A program made the translations under genes and the position numbers. A stretch of DNA of 64,000 bases from an uncultured Caryophanales bacterium. Lineage in GTDB: Bacteria > Bacillota_I > Bacilli_A > RF39 > UBA660. The DNA is taken from assembly GCA_949948745.1 (NCBI GenBank), contig CATLHA010000006.1, positions 1 to 64,000 on the forward strand, in the 5' to 3' direction. Below the pieces are notes generated by a model, which made no database searches, was not told where the DNA came from, and saw only the letters and a program-made list of their open reading frames with translations. Shown here one piece after another: positions 39,879-49,366 of the stretch. Every line of letters starts with the position of its first letter. Position 1 is the stretch's first letter.

Positions 39879-42026
39879 ATGCCAATGAAAAAAATTAAAA
39901 AGAAAGTTGATCAAATTTGGAACCGAATTAAAAAAATTGCATTGCATATTATATTGAATCCTAAACGTTCACTTATATTTGCATTTAATAGTTGTATTGA
40001 GATTATAAGAAATAATATCTTATTTTTTATATTTCTACTTGTCAATTTATTTGCATCTACAATACTTCGTTATTTTACAATACATACTGTTGATAATATA
40101 TTAAATTTTAAACCAATGCTTGCTGATTTAGCAATTATTTTGGCATTGGGTAGCTTTAGCTTTTTTATGAAGAGAAAGAATCGATTTACTTATCTATTTA
40201 CAGTTACTATTATCTTAAGTATTCTTTGTATTATCAATTCATTATATTATACATTCTATACTTCTTATGTTTCTGTATCCTTAATTTCAACGGTACAATA
40301 TTTATTTCAAGTAAAAGATTCTGTAACTGAAAATGTATTTAAGATTCATGATTTTTCATATTTGTTTGCACCAATTGCATTATTACTCGTACATTTACGC
40401 TTAAAGAAAACTCGTAGAATAAAAGATGGAGAGAAAAGGGATAATTCAAAAGCTATTGTGTCTCTTTGTACTTCAGGAGTTTTAGCTATTATCTTTATTA
40501 TGACACTTACATCCTTAGAAATAGGACGTTTTGCGAAACAATGGAATCGTGAATATATTGTTATGCAGTTTGGAATTTATGCTTATCATTTAAATGATTT
40601 AGTAAAAAGTGTAGAACCGAAAGTAACTAGTTTGTTTGGATATGATAATGCATTAAAAAGATTTAATGAATATTATCAAGATGTTCCAAATACGCAAATG
40701 AAGACAAATGAATATACGAATATTTTTGAAGGAAAAAATATTATTTCTATTCACTGTGAAAGTATGCAGCAAGTAAATATGACTTTAAGTTTTAACGGGG
40801 AGGAATTAACTCCAAATTTAAATAAGTTAGCTAGTGATTCTTTGTATTTTAGTAATTTTTATTCACAAGTTAGTGTAGGTACTTCTAGTGATACTGAATT
40901 TACTTTGAATACATCATTAATGCCTACCAATAGTGGTACAGCATTCGTTAGTTATTTTAATAGGGAATATGTTTCTATTCCAAAACTTTTAAAGGAAAAG
41001 GGTTATTATACATTTAGCATGCATGCAAATAATGGTTCTTATTGGAATCGAAATGTTATGCATGAATCCCTTGGATATGATCATTTTTATAGTAAGAAAG
41101 AATATGACATTGATGAAGTAATTGGACTTGGATTATCTGATAAATCTTTTTTTAAACAATCTATTGAAAAAATAAAAGAAATCAATGCTAAAGGAAAACC
41201 ATATTATGGTACTGTAATTATGCTTACTAATCATACACCGTTTGCTGAAGTAGATAAATATGGAGAATTTGATGTTGATATTAAAGAAGATCTTCTTGAT
41301 GAAGAAGGAAATCCAGTAATCAATGAAGAGACTGGTGAGGTTGAAAAGATATCTTATCCATATATGGAAGGAACTAAATTAGGTAATTATTTCAAGTCTG
41401 TACATTATGCAGATGAGGCCTTAGGTGAGTTCTTACAAGGATTAGAAGAAGAAGGGTTAATGGAAAATACTGTTATTGTTCTATATGGAGATCATGATGC
41501 GAGACTTCCAAAAGCAGATTATAATCGTCTTTTCAATTATGATAAAGAAAATGATGCTACATTACCATCTGAAACCGAGGGATTTTATAAAGTAGATTCT
41601 AATCAATATGAATTATTGAGAAGAGTTCCATTCTTAATTTATAGTAAGGAAACAAAGGAGTCATTACATAAAGAAATTACTACTGTCATGGGTATGTATG
41701 ATGTTATGCCTACTTTGGGAAATATGTTTGGATTTTATAATAAATATCAATTAGGAAAAGATATTTTTAATACAACAGATGATAATATTGTCATTTTTCC
41801 AAATGGAAATTGGATGACCAATAAGGTTTATTATAATACTCAAAAAGGAAACTTCCTTTCTCTAAAGGAAGAACCTATCTCTGAAGAATATATTAAATCT
41901 TGTCAGGAGTATTCTGAGAAGTTATTAAATGTTTCAAATTCTTTAATTGTATTTGATTTAATAAAGAAAGATCGTCAAACAATGGAATCTGAATCAGATT
42001 ATATAGAGGAAAAGGTTGCGGAATAA
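39879..42026 (+). CDS. LtaS-like sulfatase-fold lipoteichoic acid synthase family protein
   Basis: N-terminal TM helices; NIISIHCESMQQ, SVGTSSDTEFTLNTSLMP, GDHDARLPK. Confidence 0.88.
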   Translation: MPMKKIKKKVDQIWNRIKKIALHIILNPKRSLIFAFNSCIEIIRNNILFFIFLLVNLFASTILRYFTIHTVDNILNFKPMLADLAIILALGSFSFFMKRKNRFTYLFTVTIILSILCIINSLYYTFYTSYVSVSLISTVQYLFQVKDSVTENVFKIHDFSYLFAPIALLLVHLRLKKTRRIKDGEKRDNSKAIVSLCTSGVLAIIFIMTLTSLEIGRFAKQWNREYIVMQFGIYAYHLNDLVKSVEPKVTSLFGYDNALKRFNEYYQDVPNTQMKTNEYTNIFEGKNIISIHCESMQQVNMTLSFNGEELTPNLNKLASDSLYFSNFYSQVSVGTSSDTEFTLNTSLMPTNSGTAFVSYFNREYVSIPKLLKEKGYYTFSMHANNGSYWNRNVMHESLGYDHFYSKKEYDIDEVIGLGLSDKSFFKQSIEKIKEINAKGKPYYGTVIMLTNHTPFAEVDKYGEFDVDIKEDLLDEEGNPVINEETGEVEKISYPYMEGTKLGNYFKSVHYADEALGEFLQGLEEEGLMENTVIVLYGDHDARLPKADYNRLFNYDKENDATLPSETEGFYKVDSNQYELLRRVPFLIYSKETKESLHKEITTVMGMYDVMPTLGNMFGFYNKYQLGKDIFNTTDDNIVIFPNGNWMTNKVYYNTQKGNFLSLKEEPISEEYIKSCQEYSEKLLNVSNSLIVFDLIKKDRQTMESESDYIEEKVAE

Positions 42027-42667
42027 TGAAAACGAAAACAAAACGAAATGAAAAAAATAGTAGTTTTAGTATTTTGGTTGTATTTCTCTTATTAGGATTA
42101 ATTATTGGTGGATGTTATTGCTTTTATCAAGAATTTTTTAATTCAGATACTGGTTCAGTTACAGTAGTTTCAAAGATGGATGATTATCCATATTATTTGA
42201 ATAGTAATGCAACTAGACTTTATAAAAAATATTATAAACTCTTAGAAGAAGAATTAAAGGATTCTAAGGTTGATGAAAAGGAATATGCAAAGTTAGTTGC
42301 TCAATTGTTTTCTATAGATTTTTATACATTAAGTAATAAATTAACAAATCAAGATATTGGAGGCATTCAGTTTATTTCTCCTTCACTTCAAGAAAAGTTT
42401 TCTAGTGAATCTAAAAATACTGTTTATAAATATATAGAAAATAATATTAGTGGTAAGAGAACTCAGGAACTTCCTGAAGTAAAGAAAGTGGAAGTTTCTA
42501 ATATTGAGACAGTTTCTTATAATAAGAATAATCTGTCTGATTCTAGTGCATTTAAGGTTCTTGTTGAATTAGAGTATGTAGTAGATTTAGGTTATCCAGA
42601 ATCATTAGAATTGTTTTTTATCCATGAGGATAATAAGCTAGTATTAGTAGAATTTGGTGAAAAATAA
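42026..42667 (+). CDS. Hypothetical membrane-anchored protein
   Basis: ATG overlaps preceding stop; N-terminal TM. Confidence 0.6.
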   Translation: MKTKTKRNEKNSSFSILVVFLLLGLIIGGCYCFYQEFFNSDTGSVTVVSKMDDYPYYLNSNATRLYKKYYKLLEEELKDSKVDEKEYAKLVAQLFSIDFYTLSNKLTNQDIGGIQFISPSLQEKFSSESKNTVYKYIENNISGKRTQELPEVKKVEVSNIETVSYNKNNLSDSSAFKVLVELEYVVDLGYPESLELFFIHEDNKLVLVEFGEK

Positions 42668-42670
42668 TAA

Positions 42671-42699
42671 AAAAGACTAAAAATTTTAGTCTTTTTTTA
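42671..42699. terminator. Bidirectional terminator between convergent genes
   Basis: aaaagactaaaaattttagtctttt. Confidence 0.8.
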
Positions 42700-42745
42700 C
42701 GTTTTCTTTTTGTTTTGTAAATAATAATAGTAGGGGAGTAATTAA

Positions 42746-44281
42746 TTATGGTTCAAAATGCATTGTTTTAATCATTTCTGGTCTTTCTAATTCAAGATTA
42801 TATTTCATAGTTTTACTTGCATCTTCAATGCTTTGATCATCTAAAATATAATTCCATAATTTTTTCTTTACATTTTTATAATAAATCATTTTTCCTTTAC
42901 CATTTAGTCTTATTTGGTTTATGTTTAATACGTCACCATTTTGATAACTGGTCGATGTTAGAATTTGTTTAAAAATATTATAGAATGATAATATTTCATT
43001 TGTTGTTAGGTTGGTATCTAAGTTATTTGAAACAGTATCTAATATATTTAAAATAGTCTTAATATCTCTTACTGTAGTTAATTTATTAATCATGGCTTTT
43101 ATAATAGTTTGTTGATTATATCCCCTGTCTATATCTCCTTGAGCTAAGTCATATCGATTTCTAGCAAATACTAAGGCATGTTCTCCATCTAGTGTTTGTA
43201 ATCCTTTTTCTATACATAAAGTTCCTTGTCTATTAGAATCATCTGTACATAGCCTTTTAGGAACTTCTACTTCAATACCATTTAATGCATTAACTAAGCC
43301 TACAACACCTTTGAAATTTACTTTTACATAATAATCAATTTTAATATCAAATGTGTTTTCAATTGTTTGCATCATACAATCTGTTCCATACCATCCAGCA
43401 TGAGTTAATTTATTTCTTTGATTATTCTTACAAGCAATAGGAAGGTAACTATCTCTTGGAATTGACATCATTGTTGTATTAAATGTATTAGGATTAAAGG
43501 TTACTAAAATTAAAGAATCTCCGTTTGCATAAGCATTTTTCTTTAAACCATCTTTTTCACTATCTACACCCATTAAAAGTACTGTAAATGGTTTGGTTAC
43601 TGTTGATTCATTATTGACTTGCTCGACTTGGTTTTTCTTTAATTCCTTATCTTTTGATTCAATTACTTTTACATCCGTTGCGATATTTTCATATCCTTCT
43701 GTAGTAGAAAACATCTCTTTATAATTACTTGATATTAGTACAGCATCGAGTTTATTATCGTATAGGTCATGCATCATTACCATAATGTCATCGTAATCTT
43801 CAATTTCATTATCACTATCTAATTTGTTTTCTTCTATTAACTCTTTTGCTAGTATGTAGTTGTCTATAGATAGTGTATCATTTAAAATTCCAATCTTTAA
43901 TTCAGTAACATCATCAATCGTATTTATATTACTGTCATTTTTAACAATTAAGCTGGAAGAATAGGTCATCTTTTCCTTATTTATAGAACTAATAGATCCA
44001 TATGTTTCACTAATTAGATTACTAGCGAATAAGTTAATTCCTATAAAAAGAGTCATTCCTAAAAGGGCAGGAATCTTTTTTAGGTTTTTCTTGTAATAGA
44101 AGAATAAAAAGTCAATGATTAAAAGTACTAATACGATAATTCCTCTTATGATTGGTTCAATTGGTCCTAATTTTCCAATCTGATATATTAGCATCAAGCT
44201 AGTAATAATTGAGAGTAATACAAATATATTATTAAATTTTAATTTTACTTTTTTCTTTTTTTTCATTTTTGTTTTTGTCAT
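42746..44281 (-). CDS. LytR-CpsA-Psr (LCP) family protein with extra N-terminal periplasmic-binding-like region
   Basis: FTVLLMGVDS, NTTMMSIPRDSYL, LTHAGWYG, LDGEHALVFARNRYDLAQGDIDRGYNQQ. Confidence 0.88.
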   Translation of the reverse strand: MTKTKMKKKKKVKLKFNNIFVLLSIITSLMLIYQIGKLGPIEPIIRGIIVLVLLIIDFLFFYYKKNLKKIPALLGMTLFIGINLFASNLISETYGSISSINKEKMTYSSSLIVKNDSNINTIDDVTELKIGILNDTLSIDNYILAKELIEENKLDSDNEIEDYDDIMVMMHDLYDNKLDAVLISSNYKEMFSTTEGYENIATDVKVIESKDKELKKNQVEQVNNESTVTKPFTVLLMGVDSEKDGLKKNAYANGDSLILVTFNPNTFNTTMMSIPRDSYLPIACKNNQRNKLTHAGWYGTDCMMQTIENTFDIKIDYYVKVNFKGVVGLVNALNGIEVEVPKRLCTDDSNRQGTLCIEKGLQTLDGEHALVFARNRYDLAQGDIDRGYNQQTIIKAMINKLTTVRDIKTILNILDTVSNNLDTNLTTNEILSFYNIFKQILTSTSYQNGDVLNINQIRLNGKGKMIYYKNVKKKLWNYILDDQSIEDASKTMKYNLELERPEMIKTMHFEP

Positions 44282-44470
44282 TCACATCATCCCTATTCTT
44301 ATTATAACCAAAAAAATTTATTTCTAATACAAAAGTGAAAAAATGAAAATAAACTTTACAAAAAATAGAAGGAAAAAATGTCAATTATTCAAAATATATT
44401 ATCATATTATGTCTTATTACATTTTATTTGGTATAATATAGTTGAATAATTAGAGAGTAGGAGGGATTCA

Positions 44471-46543
44471 ATGAAAAAAATATTAAAAACTTTTATCTTT
44501 TTATTTGTTGTTTTCTCTTTTACAGAAGTAAATGCTTTATCGCCTTCAGAGATTAGAACTCGTCAAACGTCTTGTCCAGCTTTTGAACTTGCGAATGCTA
44601 AAGAGGATGGCTCTTTGGATACTGTTGGGTGCTATGATTCATATGAAGCGACAAAACAAGCAATGGATGCTACTCCTGGGGATGGATTATGTATTGTTCA
44701 GGGTGGTATGATTATTGATGCAAAATATGCACTTATTGATTATGATCAAACTACTAGTCTTAAATATATTAATGTTTATGATAGTGTCCTTTTAAATAAA
44801 AGAATAACTTATATTGCGCCAGCTGGAACATATTCTGATGATGCTGCTTATTTAGGAGTAGATCCTAATACACTTAGGATTAAGATTAAAGTAAGTGGTG
44901 TTACAGGATATATTGGAAAATATGAAAATGAGGTAACTAAAACTAATATCTTATATGATATTATTCCAATTTCATGGGTTAAAACTCCAACTTATTATCA
45001 GATTACGAATGATTCTATTATTCATCATTTTCCAGCGAACATGTCTGGAACGAATGGTGAGGCTGCCATTACAATTGGAAGAAAACCGGATATGGTTAAT
45101 CCAGGAAATTATTATAGTTATGATGGAAATTATTTTTATACAGATATGAAATTGCTTCTTGATGATTATAGGAATGGAGTTACATCTCATGCGGTAAATG
45201 CTAATAATCCGTATTATAATTATTATCAATATTTATCTTTTCGTACAAAAACCAATTATAGTGCAGCAAACCTTAATGCTTTTATTAGTAGTAGAACTTC
45301 TTCAGGTATTATGCTAAATACAGGAGATTCTTTTATTGATGCACAAAACAAATATGGTGTAAATGCAGCATTGATGTTTTCTATTGGGATTAATGAATCA
45401 GCTTTTGGAAATAGTCCTATTGCTTTAGCCAAAAATAATCTTTTTGGGTTGAATGCAACAGATAAAAATCCTTCTGAAAATGCTTCTGTCTTTGCTTCTG
45501 CTGCCGATTGTATTTATAATTATGCTTATGGATGGTTGTCATATAGATTTTTACAACCAGGAGATGCAATGGATCGTTTTCATGGAGCGATGGTTGGAAA
45601 TAAATTAAGTGGTCTTAATATAAAATATGCTTCTGATCCATATTGGGGTGAGAAAGCTGCCGCTTACTATTACCAATTAGATAGATATTTTGGATTTCAG
45701 GATTATAATTCTTATACGATTGCCTTATTAAATAATCAATATCAAAATACTGTTTATGCAAAGAAAACGCCTGGGGGATTAAATGTTTCTACGCAATTTT
45801 ATCAATATTGTGATAAAGACTCTGCAGTTGTAGTAATTGGAGAAACAACTGGACCAGCAGTTAATGGAAATACAACTTGGTATCAGATTATGAGTGATCC
45901 TGATTTAAGAGCTAGTGACCTTGAATATACTGATGCTAGTTCTAAAACGTTCCCACGTCCTGAATATGCATGGGATAAAATGAAAGTGTATGTACCAGCG
46001 GCATATTTTACTAAAATAAATAAAGCAAATACTGATATTCCAGTTGTAGATCCTACTCCAGATAATCCTGTAAAACCAGATCCAACTCCAACTCCGAGTC
46101 CTAGTCCAACGCCAGTTCCGACTCCACCTCCTGCAAAAGCAATCTCTACAATTGTTAGTGAATCTGGTTATAGAGTAGAGAATGGTTATTTCTTTGGTGT
46201 TCAGCCTGGAACTAATGTTTCTTCCTTAAGTGCGAAAATTGTCGCTAATGGAGGTTCTGTTACTTCTAGTTCTTCTACAATTGGAACGGGAGTAGTACTT
46301 ACTATTACATCTGGGGAGTTAAAGCAGACATTTACTGTTGTAATTTATGGTGATGTTGATGGAGATGGTTCTATTTCTGCAGTTGACTATGTTCAAGTTA
46401 AAAATCATATTATGGGAAATGGAAGTTTAAATGGTGCTAAAGCAATTGCTGCTGATGTAAATAAAGATGGTTCAGTTTCAGCTGTTGATTATGTAAATAT
46501 AAAGAATTATATTATGGGAAATGGAAATGTAATCCATAATTAA
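44471..46543 (+). CDS. Secreted glucosaminidase-domain protein with C-terminal dockerin
   Basis: Signal peptide; YGVNAALMFSIGINESAFGNSPIALAKNNLFGLNA; P-rich linker; duplicated Ca-loop GDVDGDGSISAVDYVQVKNHIM / ADVNKDGSVSAVDYVNIKNYIM. Confidence 0.88.
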   Translation: MKKILKTFIFLFVVFSFTEVNALSPSEIRTRQTSCPAFELANAKEDGSLDTVGCYDSYEATKQAMDATPGDGLCIVQGGMIIDAKYALIDYDQTTSLKYINVYDSVLLNKRITYIAPAGTYSDDAAYLGVDPNTLRIKIKVSGVTGYIGKYENEVTKTNILYDIIPISWVKTPTYYQITNDSIIHHFPANMSGTNGEAAITIGRKPDMVNPGNYYSYDGNYFYTDMKLLLDDYRNGVTSHAVNANNPYYNYYQYLSFRTKTNYSAANLNAFISSRTSSGIMLNTGDSFIDAQNKYGVNAALMFSIGINESAFGNSPIALAKNNLFGLNATDKNPSENASVFASAADCIYNYAYGWLSYRFLQPGDAMDRFHGAMVGNKLSGLNIKYASDPYWGEKAAAYYYQLDRYFGFQDYNSYTIALLNNQYQNTVYAKKTPGGLNVSTQFYQYCDKDSAVVVIGETTGPAVNGNTTWYQIMSDPDLRASDLEYTDASSKTFPRPEYAWDKMKVYVPAAYFTKINKANTDIPVVDPTPDNPVKPDPTPTPSPSPTPVPTPPPAKAISTIVSESGYRVENGYFFGVQPGTNVSSLSAKIVANGGSVTSSSSTIGTGVVLTITSGELKQTFTVVIYGDVDGDGSISAVDYVQVKNHIMGNGSLNGAKAIAADVNKDGSVSAVDYVNIKNYIMGNGNVIHN

Positions 46544-46554
46544 GGGGTGTAGTG

Positions 46555-48069
46555 ATGAAAAAAAGAATTAGTTTAATATTAATAGCATTATTCTTAATGC
46601 TTTTTTCTCCTAAGGTATATGCTGGAAGTTTAAATGTTTGGTCATCTTCCTCTTCTGTTGTAGAAGGTGGAAGTGTGACTGTTACAGTAAAGGCAAATGG
46701 TCTTGCTGGTAAATTCTCTATTACTAGTTCTAATGGTAACGTATTATCTGGTGGTACTTCTAGTGTTTGGATAGAAAACGGTTCTGTAAGTTATAAATTT
46801 CAGGCTAAGTCAACAGGAAGTGCTACTATTACAGTAAATCCAATTGATGTTGGAGATCTTTCAACCAATGGAAAATATACTGGAAGTAAATCAGTTACTA
46901 TTAAAGTTGTAAAACCAAGAGAAAAATCTAATAATAATGATTTATCAAGTTTATCTGTAGAAGGTTTTTCCCTTACACCTGATTTTTCCAAAAATCAATT
47001 AGAATATAGTGTAGAGGTACCTGCAGAAACTGAGAAAGTCAAGATTAATGCTTCTAAAGCTGATGGTTATTCTTCTATGGATGGGATAGGAGAAAAAGAG
47101 GTTAGTGAAGGGGATAATCGTTTTGAGATTAAGGTTACTTCTGAAACAGGTAAAGAAAAGATTTACGTTGTTAATGTAAATGTAAAGGATAATAATCCAA
47201 TCGAGGTAAAAATTAATGATAAGCAATATACGGTTGTGAAAAAAGCAAGTTCTTTAACAAAGCCAGAATTATTTGAAGAAAAGAAATCCACTATTGGAGA
47301 TGTTGAGGTTCCTAGTTTTTATAATGAATCCTCTAACTTAACTTTAGTTGGTCTTCGGGATGAAGATGGTAAGATTTCTTTATATATTTACGATTCTAAA
47401 AATAATTCTTATACGAAGTATCAACCTTTAACTTCTTCTAGTATTTCAATTATTTCTCTTCCAAATCAGGAAGAATTTAAAAAATATTCAAAAATCTCTG
47501 TGAAGATTGATAATGAGACTTATGAAGGATATCAAATTAATTCAAAAAGTAATTATATTTATTTATATGGTCAAAGGTTAGATAATGGAAAAAAATCTTG
47601 GTATGTTTATGATAAAGAAGAAAATACAATTCAACTTTATCAGGATGAAGAGGCAAAAAAGGTTCAAGAAGAATATGAAGAAAAATTAGAAGAAAGTAAG
47701 TTTGTTATTTTCTGTTTAGGCGGAATCTCAATTACATTACTGCTAATTATATTGATTTTGGTGCTTACTAGAAAAAGTAGTAAGAAAAAAATTAAATCTG
47801 GAAGGAAAAACAGTGAAAGAATCAAAGAGGAGATTCATAATCAAAGTACCGAAGTTAGTTCTAAAGTTCCTGAAGAAAAATTAGAATTAGAAGAAGCAAA
47901 AAAAATTGAAGATACTTTATCTGAAATTGAGGGATTACTAAATGAGGGTAAACTAGAGGTTAAGGAGGAGGATACTTCCTTTTTAGATAATACTCGAGAA
48001 AATGTAAAAAAATCTACAAAGAATAAAAAAACTAATACTTCTACAAATGAAAAAAAGAAGAAAAAATAG
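46555..48069 (+). CDS. Membrane-anchored surface protein with beta-sandwich and cadherin-like domains
   Basis: Signal peptide; LSSLSVEGFSLTPDFSKNQLEYSVEVPAETEKVKINA (cadherin-like beta-sandwich family pattern); C-terminal TM and charged tail. Confidence 0.78.
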   Translation: MKKRISLILIALFLMLFSPKVYAGSLNVWSSSSSVVEGGSVTVTVKANGLAGKFSITSSNGNVLSGGTSSVWIENGSVSYKFQAKSTGSATITVNPIDVGDLSTNGKYTGSKSVTIKVVKPREKSNNNDLSSLSVEGFSLTPDFSKNQLEYSVEVPAETEKVKINASKADGYSSMDGIGEKEVSEGDNRFEIKVTSETGKEKIYVVNVNVKDNNPIEVKINDKQYTVVKKASSLTKPELFEEKKSTIGDVEVPSFYNESSNLTLVGLRDEDGKISLYIYDSKNNSYTKYQPLTSSSISIISLPNQEEFKKYSKISVKIDNETYEGYQINSKSNYIYLYGQRLDNGKKSWYVYDKEENTIQLYQDEEAKKVQEEYEEKLEESKFVIFCLGGISITLLLIILILVLTRKSSKKKIKSGRKNSERIKEEIHNQSTEVSSKVPEEKLELEEAKKIEDTLSEIEGLLNEGKLEVKEEDTSFLDNTRENVKKSTKNKKTNTSTNEKKKKK

Positions 48070-48073
48070 AAAA

Positions 48074-48118
48074 ATGAAAAAGACTTATAGGATTTTATCA
48101 TTCCTATGAGTCTTTTTT
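48074..48118. terminator. Bidirectional terminator
   Basis: aaaaagacttatagg ... cctatgagtcttttt. Confidence 0.8.
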
Positions 48119-48489
48119 TCGTTAAAATATTCTTTAATATTTTTATCTGTAATTTCTTTTAATCTTTCTCTTTTTGACTTAAATATCCATAAGCTTACTG
48201 TTGTTGTGATATTTAATATAAGCCAGGAAATCATATCAAGGTGAATGAAAATACGTATTCCAGTATTGATTATAATTGTTGTTATTATGAGTGGTAGCTT
48301 TACTTTTTTATATTCTATTTCTTTCTTTGTTTCTATTTGATGTAGTATTCCATATCGTATGGCTAAAAATCCAAAAGGGATTAGTACAATTTTTGGGAGA
48401 CTATAAATACTTGGAATGCCTATTATTCTGATATATTCTCCAATCATCATAATTAATATATATTTTATAATATAGGGTAGTAATTTCAT
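48085..48489 (-). CDS. Hypothetical membrane protein
   Basis: Multiple hydrophobic segments; intact ORF. Confidence 0.6.
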   Translation of the reverse strand: MKLLPYIIKYILIMMIGEYIRIIGIPSIYSLPKIVLIPFGFLAIRYGILHQIETKKEIEYKKVKLPLIITTIIINTGIRIFIHLDMISWLILNITTTVSLWIFKSKRERLKEITDKNIKEYFNEKKTHRNDKIL

Positions 48490-48503
48490 ACATTTTTCCC
48501 CCT

Positions 48504-49289
48504 CTAATTTATATTAATTATACTTTTTACTTTATTTTTCTCTTTATTACTTTGTTTACTTAATAAATTTTCTTCTAATAATAAAGTAACTGCAGTATTA
48601 ATATCATCTATTGAGGATTCTCTTGTTAACATTTCTTGAAGTAATTGTGCATTTTCATTATCTTTAAAATGGAATAAAAAGTTTTTAAGTAAAATAAGAG
48701 TTGCATAATCACAGGCATTGTTAGTTGGAAGTTGCTTATTTTCTACTAGTTTTAGTTTTCCATCTTGCACTTCTTCAATATATTTTAGGTAACGAGGAAA
48801 CATTTTAGAATAATTCTTAAATTTTACTGTTTTTCCAATAAACAATGGTGGTTCTTCACTAAATGCTAGTATAGCAAATATTTCCCATACTTCGAAGTTT
48901 GAAGTGCACGTCTCAAAATTTTCATAGATAAAAGTTGATGTAGAATATGGATCTTCATTTAGTAAAAGTATTTTTAGTAATGCTTTGTTTATTGGGGTCC
49001 ATTTTGCTTTTTTTAAAAGTTTTCTTCTATTTTTTAATTTTTTCTTTTCTCTACATTCATTAATTATCGATTCGTCCATTTTTGTGATGTCTTCATTTTT
49101 CTCGTTACAATGATTATAGAATCGGTAATCACATTTTTTGCATTTTGAAGGGTAGTGTGGTTTTTCAATTTTTTCCTCGTTTTCATCTTTTAATATGGCT
49201 CTGTTTTTCTGTTTTTTCATTTTTTCTTCATCATTTTCCTGTCTACGAAGTGGTAGAGTCATCAAATATGGTGATGGGATAAATGGCAT
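48504..49289 (-). CDS. Hypothetical protein with Cys motif (CKKCDYRFYNHC)
   Basis: Intact ORF with clustered Cys residues. Confidence 0.6.
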   Translation of the reverse strand: MPFIPSPYLMTLPLRRQENDEEKMKKQKNRAILKDENEEKIEKPHYPSKCKKCDYRFYNHCNEKNEDITKMDESIINECREKKKLKNRRKLLKKAKWTPINKALLKILLLNEDPYSTSTFIYENFETCTSNFEVWEIFAILAFSEEPPLFIGKTVKFKNYSKMFPRYLKYIEEVQDGKLKLVENKQLPTNNACDYATLILLKNFLFHFKDNENAQLLQEMLTRESSIDDINTAVTLLLEENLLSKQSNKEKNKVKSIININ

Positions 49290-49366
49290 AATATCATCTC
49301 CTTCTTATTTTTATTTTATCACTTTTTGAATATAAAAAGAATAAAACTCCGAATTGGAGAATTATT

